From Rhodobacterales bacterium 52_120_T64 (lineage in GTDB: Bacteria; Pseudomonadota; Alphaproteobacteria; Rhodobacterales; Rhodobacteraceae), in contig MABA01000015.1 in assembly GCA_002162875.1 (NCBI GenBank), positions 1-64,000 on the forward strand: a stretch of DNA of 64,000 bases, written 5' to 3'. Made by a program: the position numbers and the translations under genes. Positions 19,001-26,535 of the stretch are shown here, in pieces (the stretch's first letter is position 1; every line of letters begins with the position of its first letter). The notes beneath the pieces were generated by a model. That model was not told the origin of the DNA and made no database searches. It saw only the letters and a program-made list of their open reading frames with translations.

Positions 19001-19262
19001 TAAATTTCTGAATAATCGATCTGGCGGGACCGTCCGTTATTTTGCCGTTTTTCTCCACCAAAACGAGCATTAAGTCACCGTCACGCCCAAAACAACGGGC
19101 GCAATCTTCCAGTGAATAAAACAGGTCTAGAAGTGTTGAGGGTGAAAAACCGCCAAGGTCGATATTGCTTAATGGGTGAAGTGCGCCATCTTGTTCGGCA
19201 TCTTTGTGGCCGGTATAGCTGCCTCGATCATACATACTTACCGAAATAAATTCGTTATCCAT
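18981..19262 (-). CDS. Hypothetical protein (93 aa)
   Basis: Start MDNEFISVSMYD chosen because GAAAGG lies eight bases upstream. Contains SLEDCARCFGRDGDLMLVLVEKNG. No known family. Lies 50 bp after the DUF3768 gene and overlaps the next gene, so probably in the same transcript. Confidence 0.6.
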   Translation of the reverse strand: MDNEFISVSMYDRGSYTGHKDAEQDGALHPLSNIDLGGFSPSTLLDLFYSLEDCARCFGRDGDLMLVLVEKNGKITDGPARSIIQKFNENGGV

Positions 19263-19313
19263 AATAGTACCTTTCAAGTGAGTGGGCTACCCCGCCTTTA
19301 CGGGGAACCAGTT

Positions 19314-20168
19314 TCAGTAATCGCTAGGGAAAAGGATGGTCAGAACGCGGCGCGTATCTGCAAAAGATGATGGGTTTTCAGATCCCGCATCATAGGTTGG
19401 GTTATAGAAATCAATCTTCCACCAGACCTTTTGACCACACACTTCCATGAAGCCCATTTCGTGAGAGCCAAACGGGTCATTATCTTCTGTGAAATCATCG
19501 TAGGCACAAACGGCACGAAAACAGGCAAACACAAAATCCGGTCCTTCTGCATGGATTGTGGCTGTGCAAACCCACTTGCCGAATATTTCATCTTCGGGAG
19601 GTTGTTGGCGAAAATGATCGTTCTGCTCGGCAATGTGTTTAATTTCCAACTGCTTTGCAATTTGTTCGGGTGTCATATCGCCTTGAGTAGACATTTGCGC
19701 GACCTCCAGCTTTGGTTCGGAAACCTTAGCCAGAAGCTCACGGGCCTCGGCCTCACGCGGAATTGCCCCATCGCTTTTGATGATAATCCCAACACTACGG
19801 TCGCCGTGCTGGATCAAACTTTGGGCAAAACACCGCAGCCCTTTATCGGAAGTAAAGCGAGCAACAAAAGCCTCGACATCGTTATGAAGTTGGGTGATCG
19901 CGATAAAGCGACCCTTACTGATTTTAAGCGCTCTTTCACGTGCGAGCTTGTCATCAGCAGTGCCAGTCGCGAAACCGTTACGGTCTAATGTGCCATTAGA
20001 AATGTAAAGCTTCGTGTTTTCTTGAACAAAAATACATTCGGCCTCGGTGTGACCGTTGTTGATAGCTTTTCGGCGCATTCCAGCAAGGTTTTCCGGTTTG
20101 ATATTATCACCCTGCGTCAATGCTACGGCATAAGTGTAAAGATGTGTTTCCCAATAATTACGAGCCAT
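19314..20168 (-). CDS. DUF3768-containing plasmid protein
   Basis: 284 residues. The C-terminal third (DDFTEDNDPFGSHEMGFMEV, VWWKIDFYN, then ADTRRVLTILFPSDY) matches my memory of DUF3768, a family frequent on alphaproteobacterial plasmids beside ArdC and ParB-like genes. The N-terminal 150 residues (NYWETHLYTYAVALTQGD, RFIAITQLHNDVEAF) are not recognised. AGGAG before the ATG; repeat A3 is its leader. Likely an antidefence or plasmid-establishment protein by context only. Confidence 0.7.
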   Translation of the reverse strand: MARNYWETHLYTYAVALTQGDNIKPENLAGMRRKAINNGHTEAECIFVQENTKLYISNGTLDRNGFATGTADDKLARERALKISKGRFIAITQLHNDVEAFVARFTSDKGLRCFAQSLIQHGDRSVGIIIKSDGAIPREAEARELLAKVSEPKLEVAQMSTQGDMTPEQIAKQLEIKHIAEQNDHFRQQPPEDEIFGKWVCTATIHAEGPDFVFACFRAVCAYDDFTEDNDPFGSHEMGFMEVCGQKVWWKIDFYNPTYDAGSENPSSFADTRRVLTILFPSDY

Positions 20169-20196
20169 TTGTGATTTCTCCTATGTGATGAACATT

Positions 20197-20413
20197 TGAG
20201 GTTTTCCCCCAATTCGGACTGATTTTGAGCAAAGCGTGAAACGCGCTCGTCTCTAAAATCTGACCCGCTGGCGAAGTGTTGGGGTAGCAACTGCAAGCTA
20301 AATCGTCGGGGAATTGGTGCGGCCCGCAGCTCGGCACGAGCGAGGACACGGCCCCGGCTATTTAGCTTGCAGGCGCGAGGGACAAAGTCCCTTAGTATTT
20401 CACTTCACGAAGG
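20197..20413 (-). repeat. Structured repeat A, copy A3 (leader of DUF3768 gene)
   Basis: The best-paired copy. On the minus strand a perfect 13-bp pair (CTGCAAGCTAAAT with ATTTAGCTTGCAG) encloses a GC-rich domain; it is preceded by GGGAC-TTT-GTCCC and followed by P3 CCCCAA/TTGGGG, P4 GATTTT/AAAATC and P5 GCGT-TTC-ACGC, ending about 30 bases before the ATG. Confidence 0.85.
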
Positions 20414-20479
20414 TGACTGCGTTTCAAGTGCGTTAGCACGAGGAAAGACGACCTTTCGGTCGCCCCCTCCTGGGTTGGG

Positions 20480-20671
20480 TTAATTGTCGTCGTTGTCGCG
20501 TTTCGGAAAGGCAACCATTTCGACATTCGGGAACATGTTGTGTTTCACGGTGAGGGAAGTGATGTTCTCATCGTCGTCGGTGTTGACGAATACGACCCCG
20601 CAGCGATCCCAGAAGTTTTTGCCATCTTTTTCGCCGGTTTTAACGTTCAGTTTCAGAGTTTGAGTAGTCAT
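20480..20671 (-). CDS. 63-aa conserved plasmid protein, copy 2
   Basis: Second copy of the 16072 gene, differing mainly in VNTDDDENITS for VRTDGDGNITS and in the last residue. Same ribosome site (AAGGAAA). Followed in the minus sense by a hairpin with a GAAA loop (GCGACC/GGTCGT, then CTTTCC) near 20440-20462, probably a terminator or attenuator before repeat A3. Confidence 0.8.
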   Translation of the reverse strand: MTTQTLKLNVKTGEKDGKNFWDRCGVVFVNTDDDENITSLTVKHNMFPNVEMVAFPKRDNDDN

Positions 20672-20713
20672 TGTGTATTTCCTTTTTTCGTGTTTCGATG
20701 AACATGCAAAAGC

Positions 20714-20960
20714 GGCCGGGAAGAGGGGGTCTGAAAGAACGCCACCGTCGCGATCTCCTTCTCCGCCAGCGATCGTTACCCACAGGGCCGAAACAACGGG
20801 TTTTGGGCGACCATCCGGCAAAGACCGTGATGCGGCTCGTAGAGACGGGGCAAAGGGCTATTGCAAGAGGGAGAGCAAAGTCTGGTGGTTCGGGTGGAAG
20901 CCGGTTTGCCGGCTGGAACTAGAGCGCGGTTTCGCCTTTAGGTGAAAGGCGGCAAAACCT
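20714..20960 (-). repeat. Structured repeat B, copy B1
   Basis: Upstream of the second 63-aa gene. Shares long blocks with 16700-16940. Its terminal hairpin is CGCCTTT/AAAGGCG where B2 has TCCCG/CGGGA, i.e. different bases but kept pairing. Confidence 0.8.
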
Positions 20961-21001
20961 AAAATATTGATTGTGTGCATTTAGTTCTATCGAAGCACGG
21001 C

Positions 21002-22015
21002 TCAGCCGTTTACTTCGGTTTCCAACGCTTCAATCTTGGATAGAATGTCATCAAAGTCCGGCACTGGGCCGATGATCATTTCTTTCATGCCAGCGTAGTC
21101 ATGACGCAATGCTACCGTTAATTCGGCATGTGGCATGAGCCGTAAGCTGCCCGGTTTTGCCGTCTCATAACGCGCCCAAGCTGCTTTGAAAAAGACCGCT
21201 TTGTGGTGTGCTACTTGCTCCAAAAGATCGAGATTTTCCAGCGCACGTTCCTTCGCAGGATGATCTATCAAAAGCGCCATATCGTAGTAGTGGCGGGACA
21301 TCCGATCAGAAAGTGGTTTGGCTGGATCTTGATGGCACAGCATGTGCAGAATTGTCGCCTTCTCCCAGAAGGTGCGTTCAATTCCCAAAACTTGTGCCGA
21401 GGTTTCGGACGAACCTAACAAGTCGGGAAATGCGTCGGACAGATACGGTTTAATAATCAGATCTTCGGCAGGCAGCAGCACTCCCCTTGCGCCAAACTCA
21501 AATCGAATGACTGGTTTGACGTAACCTTGAGATGCATTGTTTTGTTGCTCAGACGGGTAGGTAAACAGAAGTGTCTGTGCGTCATTAATATCTACCGTAA
21601 GCTGGAAGCCTTGCTCCAGATGTACATCAAAGGCGGCGTTCAGTTCTGACTGGAGAGGCCCGCTTACAGTCTCCTCCGCGACTTTCTGAAGATCTTTTAA
21701 AAGCGCCTTACGTTTGCCTCCAGACAGGTCAGTGTTTTCTGGATCATCGTCACCCGTAAACCCGAGCCGTGCCCGATCAAGCGACAGATCCACATCTTCC
21801 GAAAATCGGTGAATGACATCGTAGGCTTTGGACAGCGAAGTGCCGCCTTTGAAGATCAGGTGATCGCCAAAGGATGGAAGCGCAAAGAGCTTATCAAGTG
21901 ACCAACAAACCCAGAAATCTTTCTCGATGATGGCCTGAGAAAACCCTAGCTGAGCTGCAGCTTCTTGGAATGCTTCAGCGCGCTGCTCGGGCGCTTCATT
22001 TGCAAAGCTGTCCAA
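21002..22015 (-). CDS. abiEii: AbiEii/AbiGii nucleotidyltransferase toxin
   Basis: About 338 residues from a TTG at 22015 (directly after the antitoxin stop); a longer frame from ATG 22108 would add an arginine/cysteine-rich tail antisense-like to the antitoxin and is less likely. The motif FKGGTSLSKAYDVIHRFSED followed by VDLSLD is the nucleotidyltransferase GS(x)...D-x-D centre of AbiEii. AbiE toxins (MenT-like) modify tRNA acceptor ends and give phage resistance by abortive infection. Partner gene directly upstream. Confidence 0.9.
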   Translation of the reverse strand: MDSFANEAPEQRAEAFQEAAAQLGFSQAIIEKDFWVCWSLDKLFALPSFGDHLIFKGGTSLSKAYDVIHRFSEDVDLSLDRARLGFTGDDDPENTDLSGGKRKALLKDLQKVAEETVSGPLQSELNAAFDVHLEQGFQLTVDINDAQTLLFTYPSEQQNNASQGYVKPVIRFEFGARGVLLPAEDLIIKPYLSDAFPDLLGSSETSAQVLGIERTFWEKATILHMLCHQDPAKPLSDRMSRHYYDMALLIDHPAKERALENLDLLEQVAHHKAVFFKAAWARYETAKPGSLRLMPHAELTVALRHDYAGMKEMIIGPVPDFDDILSKIEALETEVNG

Positions 22016-22016
22016 A

Positions 22017-22613
22017 TCAGATACGCGCCGTGATCTGCTGCACGACCGGGAACATCCAAGCCGGCACTTGCCTAACCTGTTTTTGCAACTGGTCTCGATC
22101 TTTGTCATTCAACGCACGCGCCAAAGTGCTTATCACCTGATCAGTCACTCCGTCTTTGCCAACATAGCGCAGTGCCTGAAAAATGGCGCCGGACATTTGA
22201 CCGGCCCCAACAAGTGTTTTACGCGAAGCATTCCGGAAATGGATCACCTGTCGCCCCACCGTTTTTGTTCGGGAAGGCCCGTCCGTCATATAGGTGCTCT
22301 TGGATGGCACTTGTGTTGAAAGACCGAGCTGATTTGCAGCCGTTGCAGGTGAGACCTGCAGAACATAGTGATCTTTCCGGGCAATCGCTCGAGCCACGTC
22401 ATCAGCTGAAGGGTAGATCGTGCCAAACCGCGTGCTAAGTTTAGGATAATCATAGAGACCACGAGTGAGCCGCCGGATCACGCCTCGATCCGCAAGGCGT
22501 GACAACGCCTGGTCAACGCTGGCGCGCGACCCCAAGTCCAACAGGTCCGTTGGCGCAAATATAGCGCCGCGGCCCTTGCCTTTGATGCGTTGTAGAATCT
22601 TCGACATGATCAT
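22017..22613 (-). CDS. abiEi: AbiEi antitoxin
   Basis: About 198 residues, ATG 22613 with AAGGAG seven bases upstream. N-terminal winged helix (SRASVDQALSRLADRGVIRRLTRGLYDYP) is the DNA-binding 'antitoxin AbiEi' domain; the C-terminal domain (VLQVSPATAANQLGLS, VHFRNASRKTL-like RQVIHFRNASRK) is the usual partner region. It neutralises the AbiEii toxin and represses the operon through the inverted repeat upstream. Confidence 0.88.
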   Translation of the reverse strand: MIMSKILQRIKGKGRGAIFAPTDLLDLGSRASVDQALSRLADRGVIRRLTRGLYDYPKLSTRFGTIYPSADDVARAIARKDHYVLQVSPATAANQLGLSTQVPSKSTYMTDGPSRTKTVGRQVIHFRNASRKTLVGAGQMSGAIFQALRYVGKDGVTDQVISTLARALNDKDRDQLQKQVRQVPAWMFPVVQQITARI

Positions 22614-22667
22614 CTTCAATCTCCTTATGTCAGAAAATAGGGTGTGTTTTTCTGAATTTCAAGGCTT

Positions 22668-22695
22668 TTTCTGTACAGATGATTTTATACAGAAA
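22668..22695 (-). promoter_or_regulatory. AbiEi operator candidate
   Basis: TTTCTGTA and TACAGAAA form a perfect 8-bp inverted repeat with a 12-base spacer, about 55-80 bases upstream of the antitoxin start. AbiEi repressors bind such inverted repeats in their promoters. Confidence 0.55.
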
Positions 22696-22829
22696 TATCC
22701 GCCCTGTAACAAATGAGCAGCCAATCTTCATAGGAGCCATTGTTACTAACTATTGGAAGGCAGATGAGCATTGCTTAACGCTCCGAGCAAAAATATGCAT
22801 CGGTGCAAAGTATCGCCACTTTGCAAAGA

Positions 22830-24257
22830 TTACTCGGTAAAGTACTTGCGTGCCTTTTGGTGGTCCTTGAGCTGTTCAGGTCTATACGGCTTCATTTCAC
22901 CTAAATGCGATACGGCATCGGCTTGCAAACGCTTGATCACTGTTGGGTGGAGTGGGAAGTCTTGACCGACCATCCTTGGCTTTGCGGGCCAACGTTTCTC
23001 AATTGGCCCTAGCTTAAACAAAAATGTTTCCTCATGTTGCATTCCCCTGGAATCTGGTGACGTTACCAACTCATTTTCATTGATTTGAATACTGGGGACA
23101 CATTCGCGCAGTTCTTTGACCATCCACTCGATGGTGATATCGCTTAATCGAGATTCCGGCTCAAGGTAGCTGCCCCCAACGTCACTATGACACCCAGCAA
23201 ACCAAACTTGTTTTAGCCATTCTGGTTTTCTTCCAACGGTCTTTTCAGCTTCGGCGCGCATTCCCCATTTAACTCTAGGAAAATCCTTGCGTTGTTCATC
23301 TATCGCCAAAGCGTGCCGTGCAAACCTGACATCAGAATCCAGCCATTTGTCATAGTTTTTACGATCCCAAACGGCTCGATGCCCATTTTTCCAGATGGAC
23401 CACCAGTCACGTGGATTGGAAATCTTGAGCCGGTTATCCGGGTCCGGTGAAAAAAATTTAAACTGTGACCATCGCAACTTTACGTACCAATAGGTAATCA
23501 GCGCGAGCAATCCTATTAGCGGTGTCCAGATAGCCCAATGCCATGATGCGTAGAGGCTGAAGGCGAGCAGTCCCAGTACCAGCGCCAATCCAGCGATGAT
23601 CAGATACCCAACCACAACGTTCCCCAGGGCCGCAACCGTATCAAAAACGCCAATGAACGTGGGCTGAACATTTCCTTGCACATCCTCTTTCGCATCTGGA
23701 ACGAAACTCGAGTATTTCTTTCGAAATCGCCTGCCAAGTTCCTCGCGTCGTGAAAAATATGGTTCTTTCCCTCGCGAAAACCCATTGCCGTGATTGTAAA
23801 CATAATTCACGGCGTCGCTTGCAATTTTTCGTAGCTTTTCTCCATGCCGTGGAACCCTCGAGCCGTCAGGCATCTTAGTGGGTATACCACAAAGATTCAT
23901 AACATTCGCTACAGCTCTTGCTGTGTAGGCTCCCCGAGAGAAGCCGAATATCAAAACACGATCACCCGGCTCGTAATAGGCAATGATCTTTTCATAGCAG
24001 TCAATTACGTTTTCATCGATACCTGTTCCAACTGCGGCTGACAGAATGCTACGAATTTTTCGAAATGTTAGCCCGCCAACTTCACCTGCGCCAAGACCCG
24101 CATCGTAATAGCACACTTGCTCTGAAGGTTTTATCTTTGATGATGGACCTGGTCGCATTGCCCGATACATTTTGTAGACATTTGATAACCGTTGATCAGG
24201 ATGAAGCCCCCCAACCTGCCCAGTTCCATCAGAGAAAATCAGAATATTTTTTGGCAT
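22830..24257 (-). CDS. DUF2235 alpha/beta hydrolase with two membrane spans
   Basis: 475 residues, start MPKNILIFSDGTG supported by AAGGA upstream. ILIFSDGTGQ and the nucleophile elbow GFSRGAYTAR (about residue 107) are those of DUF2235/Tle1-type hydrolases, several of which are phospholipases; FAGCHSDVGGSY carries the histidine/aspartate region. Two hydrophobic helices (VVVGYLIIAGLALVLGLLAF and WAIWTPLIGLLALITYWYV) split the catalytic part, anchoring it in the inner membrane. It is last in a WYL regulator - WGR protein - hydrolase set, so a membrane-damaging defence effector is a reasonable inference. Confidence 0.82.
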   Translation of the reverse strand: MPKNILIFSDGTGQVGGLHPDQRLSNVYKMYRAMRPGPSSKIKPSEQVCYYDAGLGAGEVGGLTFRKIRSILSAAVGTGIDENVIDCYEKIIAYYEPGDRVLIFGFSRGAYTARAVANVMNLCGIPTKMPDGSRVPRHGEKLRKIASDAVNYVYNHGNGFSRGKEPYFSRREELGRRFRKKYSSFVPDAKEDVQGNVQPTFIGVFDTVAALGNVVVGYLIIAGLALVLGLLAFSLYASWHWAIWTPLIGLLALITYWYVKLRWSQFKFFSPDPDNRLKISNPRDWWSIWKNGHRAVWDRKNYDKWLDSDVRFARHALAIDEQRKDFPRVKWGMRAEAEKTVGRKPEWLKQVWFAGCHSDVGGSYLEPESRLSDITIEWMVKELRECVPSIQINENELVTSPDSRGMQHEETFLFKLGPIEKRWPAKPRMVGQDFPLHPTVIKRLQADAVSHLGEMKPYRPEQLKDHQKARKYFTE

Positions 24258-24268
24258 TGGTCGGGTCC

Positions 24269-24511
24269 TTACGTGTTTAGTGAATGGTTGATCGTATATC
24301 CGCGCGTGAGTTTGCCTTTGACCAGTTTGGAAAAGGCACATTGCGCTTCCAATTCGGTTTTGTACGCAACTCTGAGACGATGCCCCCAAGAGCCACTTCG
24401 GCCCCGCTGGCGAAGTATGCCATAGACGCCAAACAGGTCTTTGGTGAGCTCAACGCAGTAGAATCGGTCCATATTGATTTCAGGATCGACGCGCTTCATA
24501 TCAATTTGCAT
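24269..24511 (-). CDS. WGR-domain protein
   Basis: 80 residues, essentially one WGR domain: FYCVELTKDLFGVYGILRQR, GRSGSWGHR, then AYKTELEAQCAFSKLVKGKLTRGY. WGR domains bind DNA ends and occur in PARP and in bacterial proteins. The start overlaps the stop of the WYL gene, with GGAGGAGATGG as ribosome site, and the DUF2235 gene follows 11 bp later, so the three are one operon. It may sense DNA ends for the hydrolase. Confidence 0.8.
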   Translation of the reverse strand: MQIDMKRVDPEINMDRFYCVELTKDLFGVYGILRQRGRSGSWGHRLRVAYKTELEAQCAFSKLVKGKLTRGYTINHSLNT

Positions 24512-25319
24512 CCATCTCCTCCTCGGTCATCGGCACATGATCAATTGAAAGGCATTCTAATCTTGGAAATTCTTGGTCGAGCCCCCAACGGCGGTGTGGG
24601 TAGAATTCGAGTGCCTGACGAATGCGGATTTCCAAGACGTCATCTATGAAGCCAAATTCTCTCCGAACCACCTTTTTTTGAGACTCCGACAGCCGTTCAT
24701 GAGGTCGTAGCCTCAAGACCGACCACGTGAACCACTCATCATCACGCGGAACATCTTCGAGGCCATTTGTTTTGAGAAACGATAATTCAAGGTCTATACG
24801 GGAAGGGATGAAATCGCGGAATTTTTTCCTCGTAAAGCAATAAGCACGTACATGTAATCTGACGCCATCGGAAACAAAGCGAACAGGCGCAATTTGGCGG
24901 GTTTCAGGCTCGGGATCCCTCATCGATTGATAAACAATTTCAACTGACTGTTTCGCGCGTATCGCACGGTACAATGGCAAGAAAGCGTGGACATTTTGAG
25001 AGCGCTGCAGATCAGGAAGGGCGTCAAAGTCAGATTGCGCGTTGCCTGAAAAGAACTCCATTAGCTCCGAAGTGGCCGCTGGGCCCGTCAGCCGGTCAAA
25101 ACTGTCTCCCGCAAGGTATTGACGAGCAGTTGCATCATAATTGAGCGCGTCTTCTTTGCTTTCCTTTAGGTAGGCGCGAAAATCCAAAGCAGCTTGTGCA
25201 TTTGATATTCCGAACTGCTGACAAAGGGACGCACGAGTGGCGGCCCCATTCCAAAAGAACAGACGATCCAGATACTCCAGACGTTTTCTTTGCGCGTATT
25301 TAAGTTCTTCGAAAGCCAT
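24501..25319 (-). CDS. WYL-domain transcriptional regulator (CapW/BrxR-like)
   Basis: 272 residues: N-terminal winged helix (RLEYLDRLFFWNGAATRASLCQQFGISNAQAALDF), central WYL domain (VEIVYQSMRD, RQIAPVRFVSDGVRLHVRAYCFTRKKFRDFIPSRI) and a C-terminal WCX-like extension. This size and order match CapW/BrxR repressors that control CBASS, BREX and other defence loci. It is divergent from sbcD and heads the WGR-DUF2235 operon; no ribosome site is evident, so it may be leaderless. Confidence 0.82.
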   Translation of the reverse strand: MAFEELKYAQRKRLEYLDRLFFWNGAATRASLCQQFGISNAQAALDFRAYLKESKEDALNYDATARQYLAGDSFDRLTGPAATSELMEFFSGNAQSDFDALPDLQRSQNVHAFLPLYRAIRAKQSVEIVYQSMRDPEPETRQIAPVRFVSDGVRLHVRAYCFTRKKFRDFIPSRIDLELSFLKTNGLEDVPRDDEWFTWSVLRLRPHERLSESQKKVVRREFGFIDDVLEIRIRQALEFYPHRRWGLDQEFPRLECLSIDHVPMTEEEMDAN

Positions 25320-25344
25320 ACTTGATGTTTAGCTTGACTCGTTC

Positions 25345-25385
25345 GGCTTGTCCATATAAAAATTAGTCATGTAAAAACTAACGGG
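25345..25385. promoter_or_regulatory. Divergent promoter with possible WYL operator
   Basis: The 73-bp gap between the WYL gene and sbcD holds TTAGT (25363) and ACTAA (25377) in an AT-rich stretch. A regulator site controlling both directions is plausible; the repeat is short. Confidence 0.35.
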
Positions 25386-25392
25386 GCAAAGC

Positions 25393-26535
25393 ATGCGAAT
25401 TCTTCATACGGCAGATTGGCACCTTGGAAAGACCTTTCGAGGGGTATCTTTGCTCGAAGACCAGCAGCATGTTTTGGATCAGGTGTTTGAAACAATTATA
25501 GAGCAGAACATCCAAGTCCTGATCGTAGCTGGTGATGTTTATGATAAACCCTCTCCCTCAGAAGCCTCAGTTGCGCTGTTCAGCAGCTTTGTTGAGCGCG
25601 TCTACTTGGAGACAGCCGCAGCAATTATTATCATTGCAGGCAATCACGATTCTGGACAACGCCTTGGAGCTTTCACAAAGCTATATGATCGCAAGCGGAT
25701 CTTGATCAGAGGCACATTAGAAATTGAAGAGAAACCGCTCATCCTGGAAGACGATCATGGGCCAGTGGCCTTTTCTGCGTTGCCCTATGGAGAAATATTT
25801 GCGGCCCGTCGTGCCTTTGAAGATGAAAGCATTCGATCGCCTGAGGACGTGTTGCGGCATGAAGTAGGTGCCGCACAAGCGCTCAGACCTAAGGATGCAC
25901 GCTGGGTAATAATCGCCCATGCATTTGTGACCGGGGGCCTGCCAAGTGAAACAGAACGTAAACTATCTGTTGGCACCGTTGAGACAGTCTCAAATAGCCT
26001 GTTTAAAGGCGCTGACTATGTAGCGCTTGGGCATTTGCACCGGCCTCAGACGGCTGGACATGAGACGATTCGCTACAGCGGTTCGCCGTTGGCATTTGGG
26101 TTCGATGAAGCTGACACAATCAAGACCATGACAGTTTTCGATTTGGATGCGGATGGAAGTCTTCAGAATTTTCAGGAAATAGCATTCGAACCGCTTCGTA
26201 AGGTGAGGGAGGTCAGGGGATTACTAGCTGATTTGATACTCGAAGCTGAAAAGGCCCCAAGTGATGATTATATCAGCGCGATCCTTCTGGATCAGGGTGC
26301 CGTGGTGGAACCTGCGGCGCAATTGCGACCCCACTATCCAAACATTTTACAGGCACTCCGCGAGAAGAGGCGCGAACTCGTTCATGCCAGCGCAGGACGG
26401 GCAAGCTCCAAATTGGACGATCCGATGGGTGTGATCAGCGAATTCGTCGATTTTGTGCGAGGCGAAAAACCCAATGAAGCTGAGACCAAAATTGTAACAC
26501 AACTGATCGACCAACCTACTCAGGAGATCATTTAA
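25393..26535 (+). CDS. sbcD: SbcD exonuclease subunit
   Basis: 380 residues, Mre11-type phosphoesterase. Metal-ligand motifs are all visible: ILHTADWHLGK, LIVAGDVYDK, IIAGNHDSGQR, IIAHAFV and GADYVALGHLHRPQ. It forms the SbcCD complex that cuts hairpins and protein-blocked DNA ends. sbcC follows with a 1-base overlap (TAATG). Divergent from a defence-type WYL regulator, which suggests this plasmid copy serves defence or plasmid replication rather than housekeeping repair. Confidence 0.95.
   Translation: MRILHTADWHLGKTFRGVSLLEDQQHVLDQVFETIIEQNIQVLIVAGDVYDKPSPSEASVALFSSFVERVYLETAAAIIIIAGNHDSGQRLGAFTKLYDRKRILIRGTLEIEEKPLILEDDHGPVAFSALPYGEIFAARRAFEDESIRSPEDVLRHEVGAAQALRPKDARWVIIAHAFVTGGLPSETERKLSVGTVETVSNSLFKGADYVALGHLHRPQTAGHETIRYSGSPLAFGFDEADTIKTMTVFDLDADGSLQNFQEIAFEPLRKVREVRGLLADLILEAEKAPSDDYISAILLDQGAVVEPAAQLRPHYPNILQALREKRRELVHASAGRASSKLDDPMGVISEFVDFVRGEKPNEAETKIVTQLIDQPTQEII

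Noticed and set aside
16690-20960. CRISPR array
   Set aside because: The repeats are long, few, differ in sequence and flank genes; there is no regular repeat-spacer pattern.
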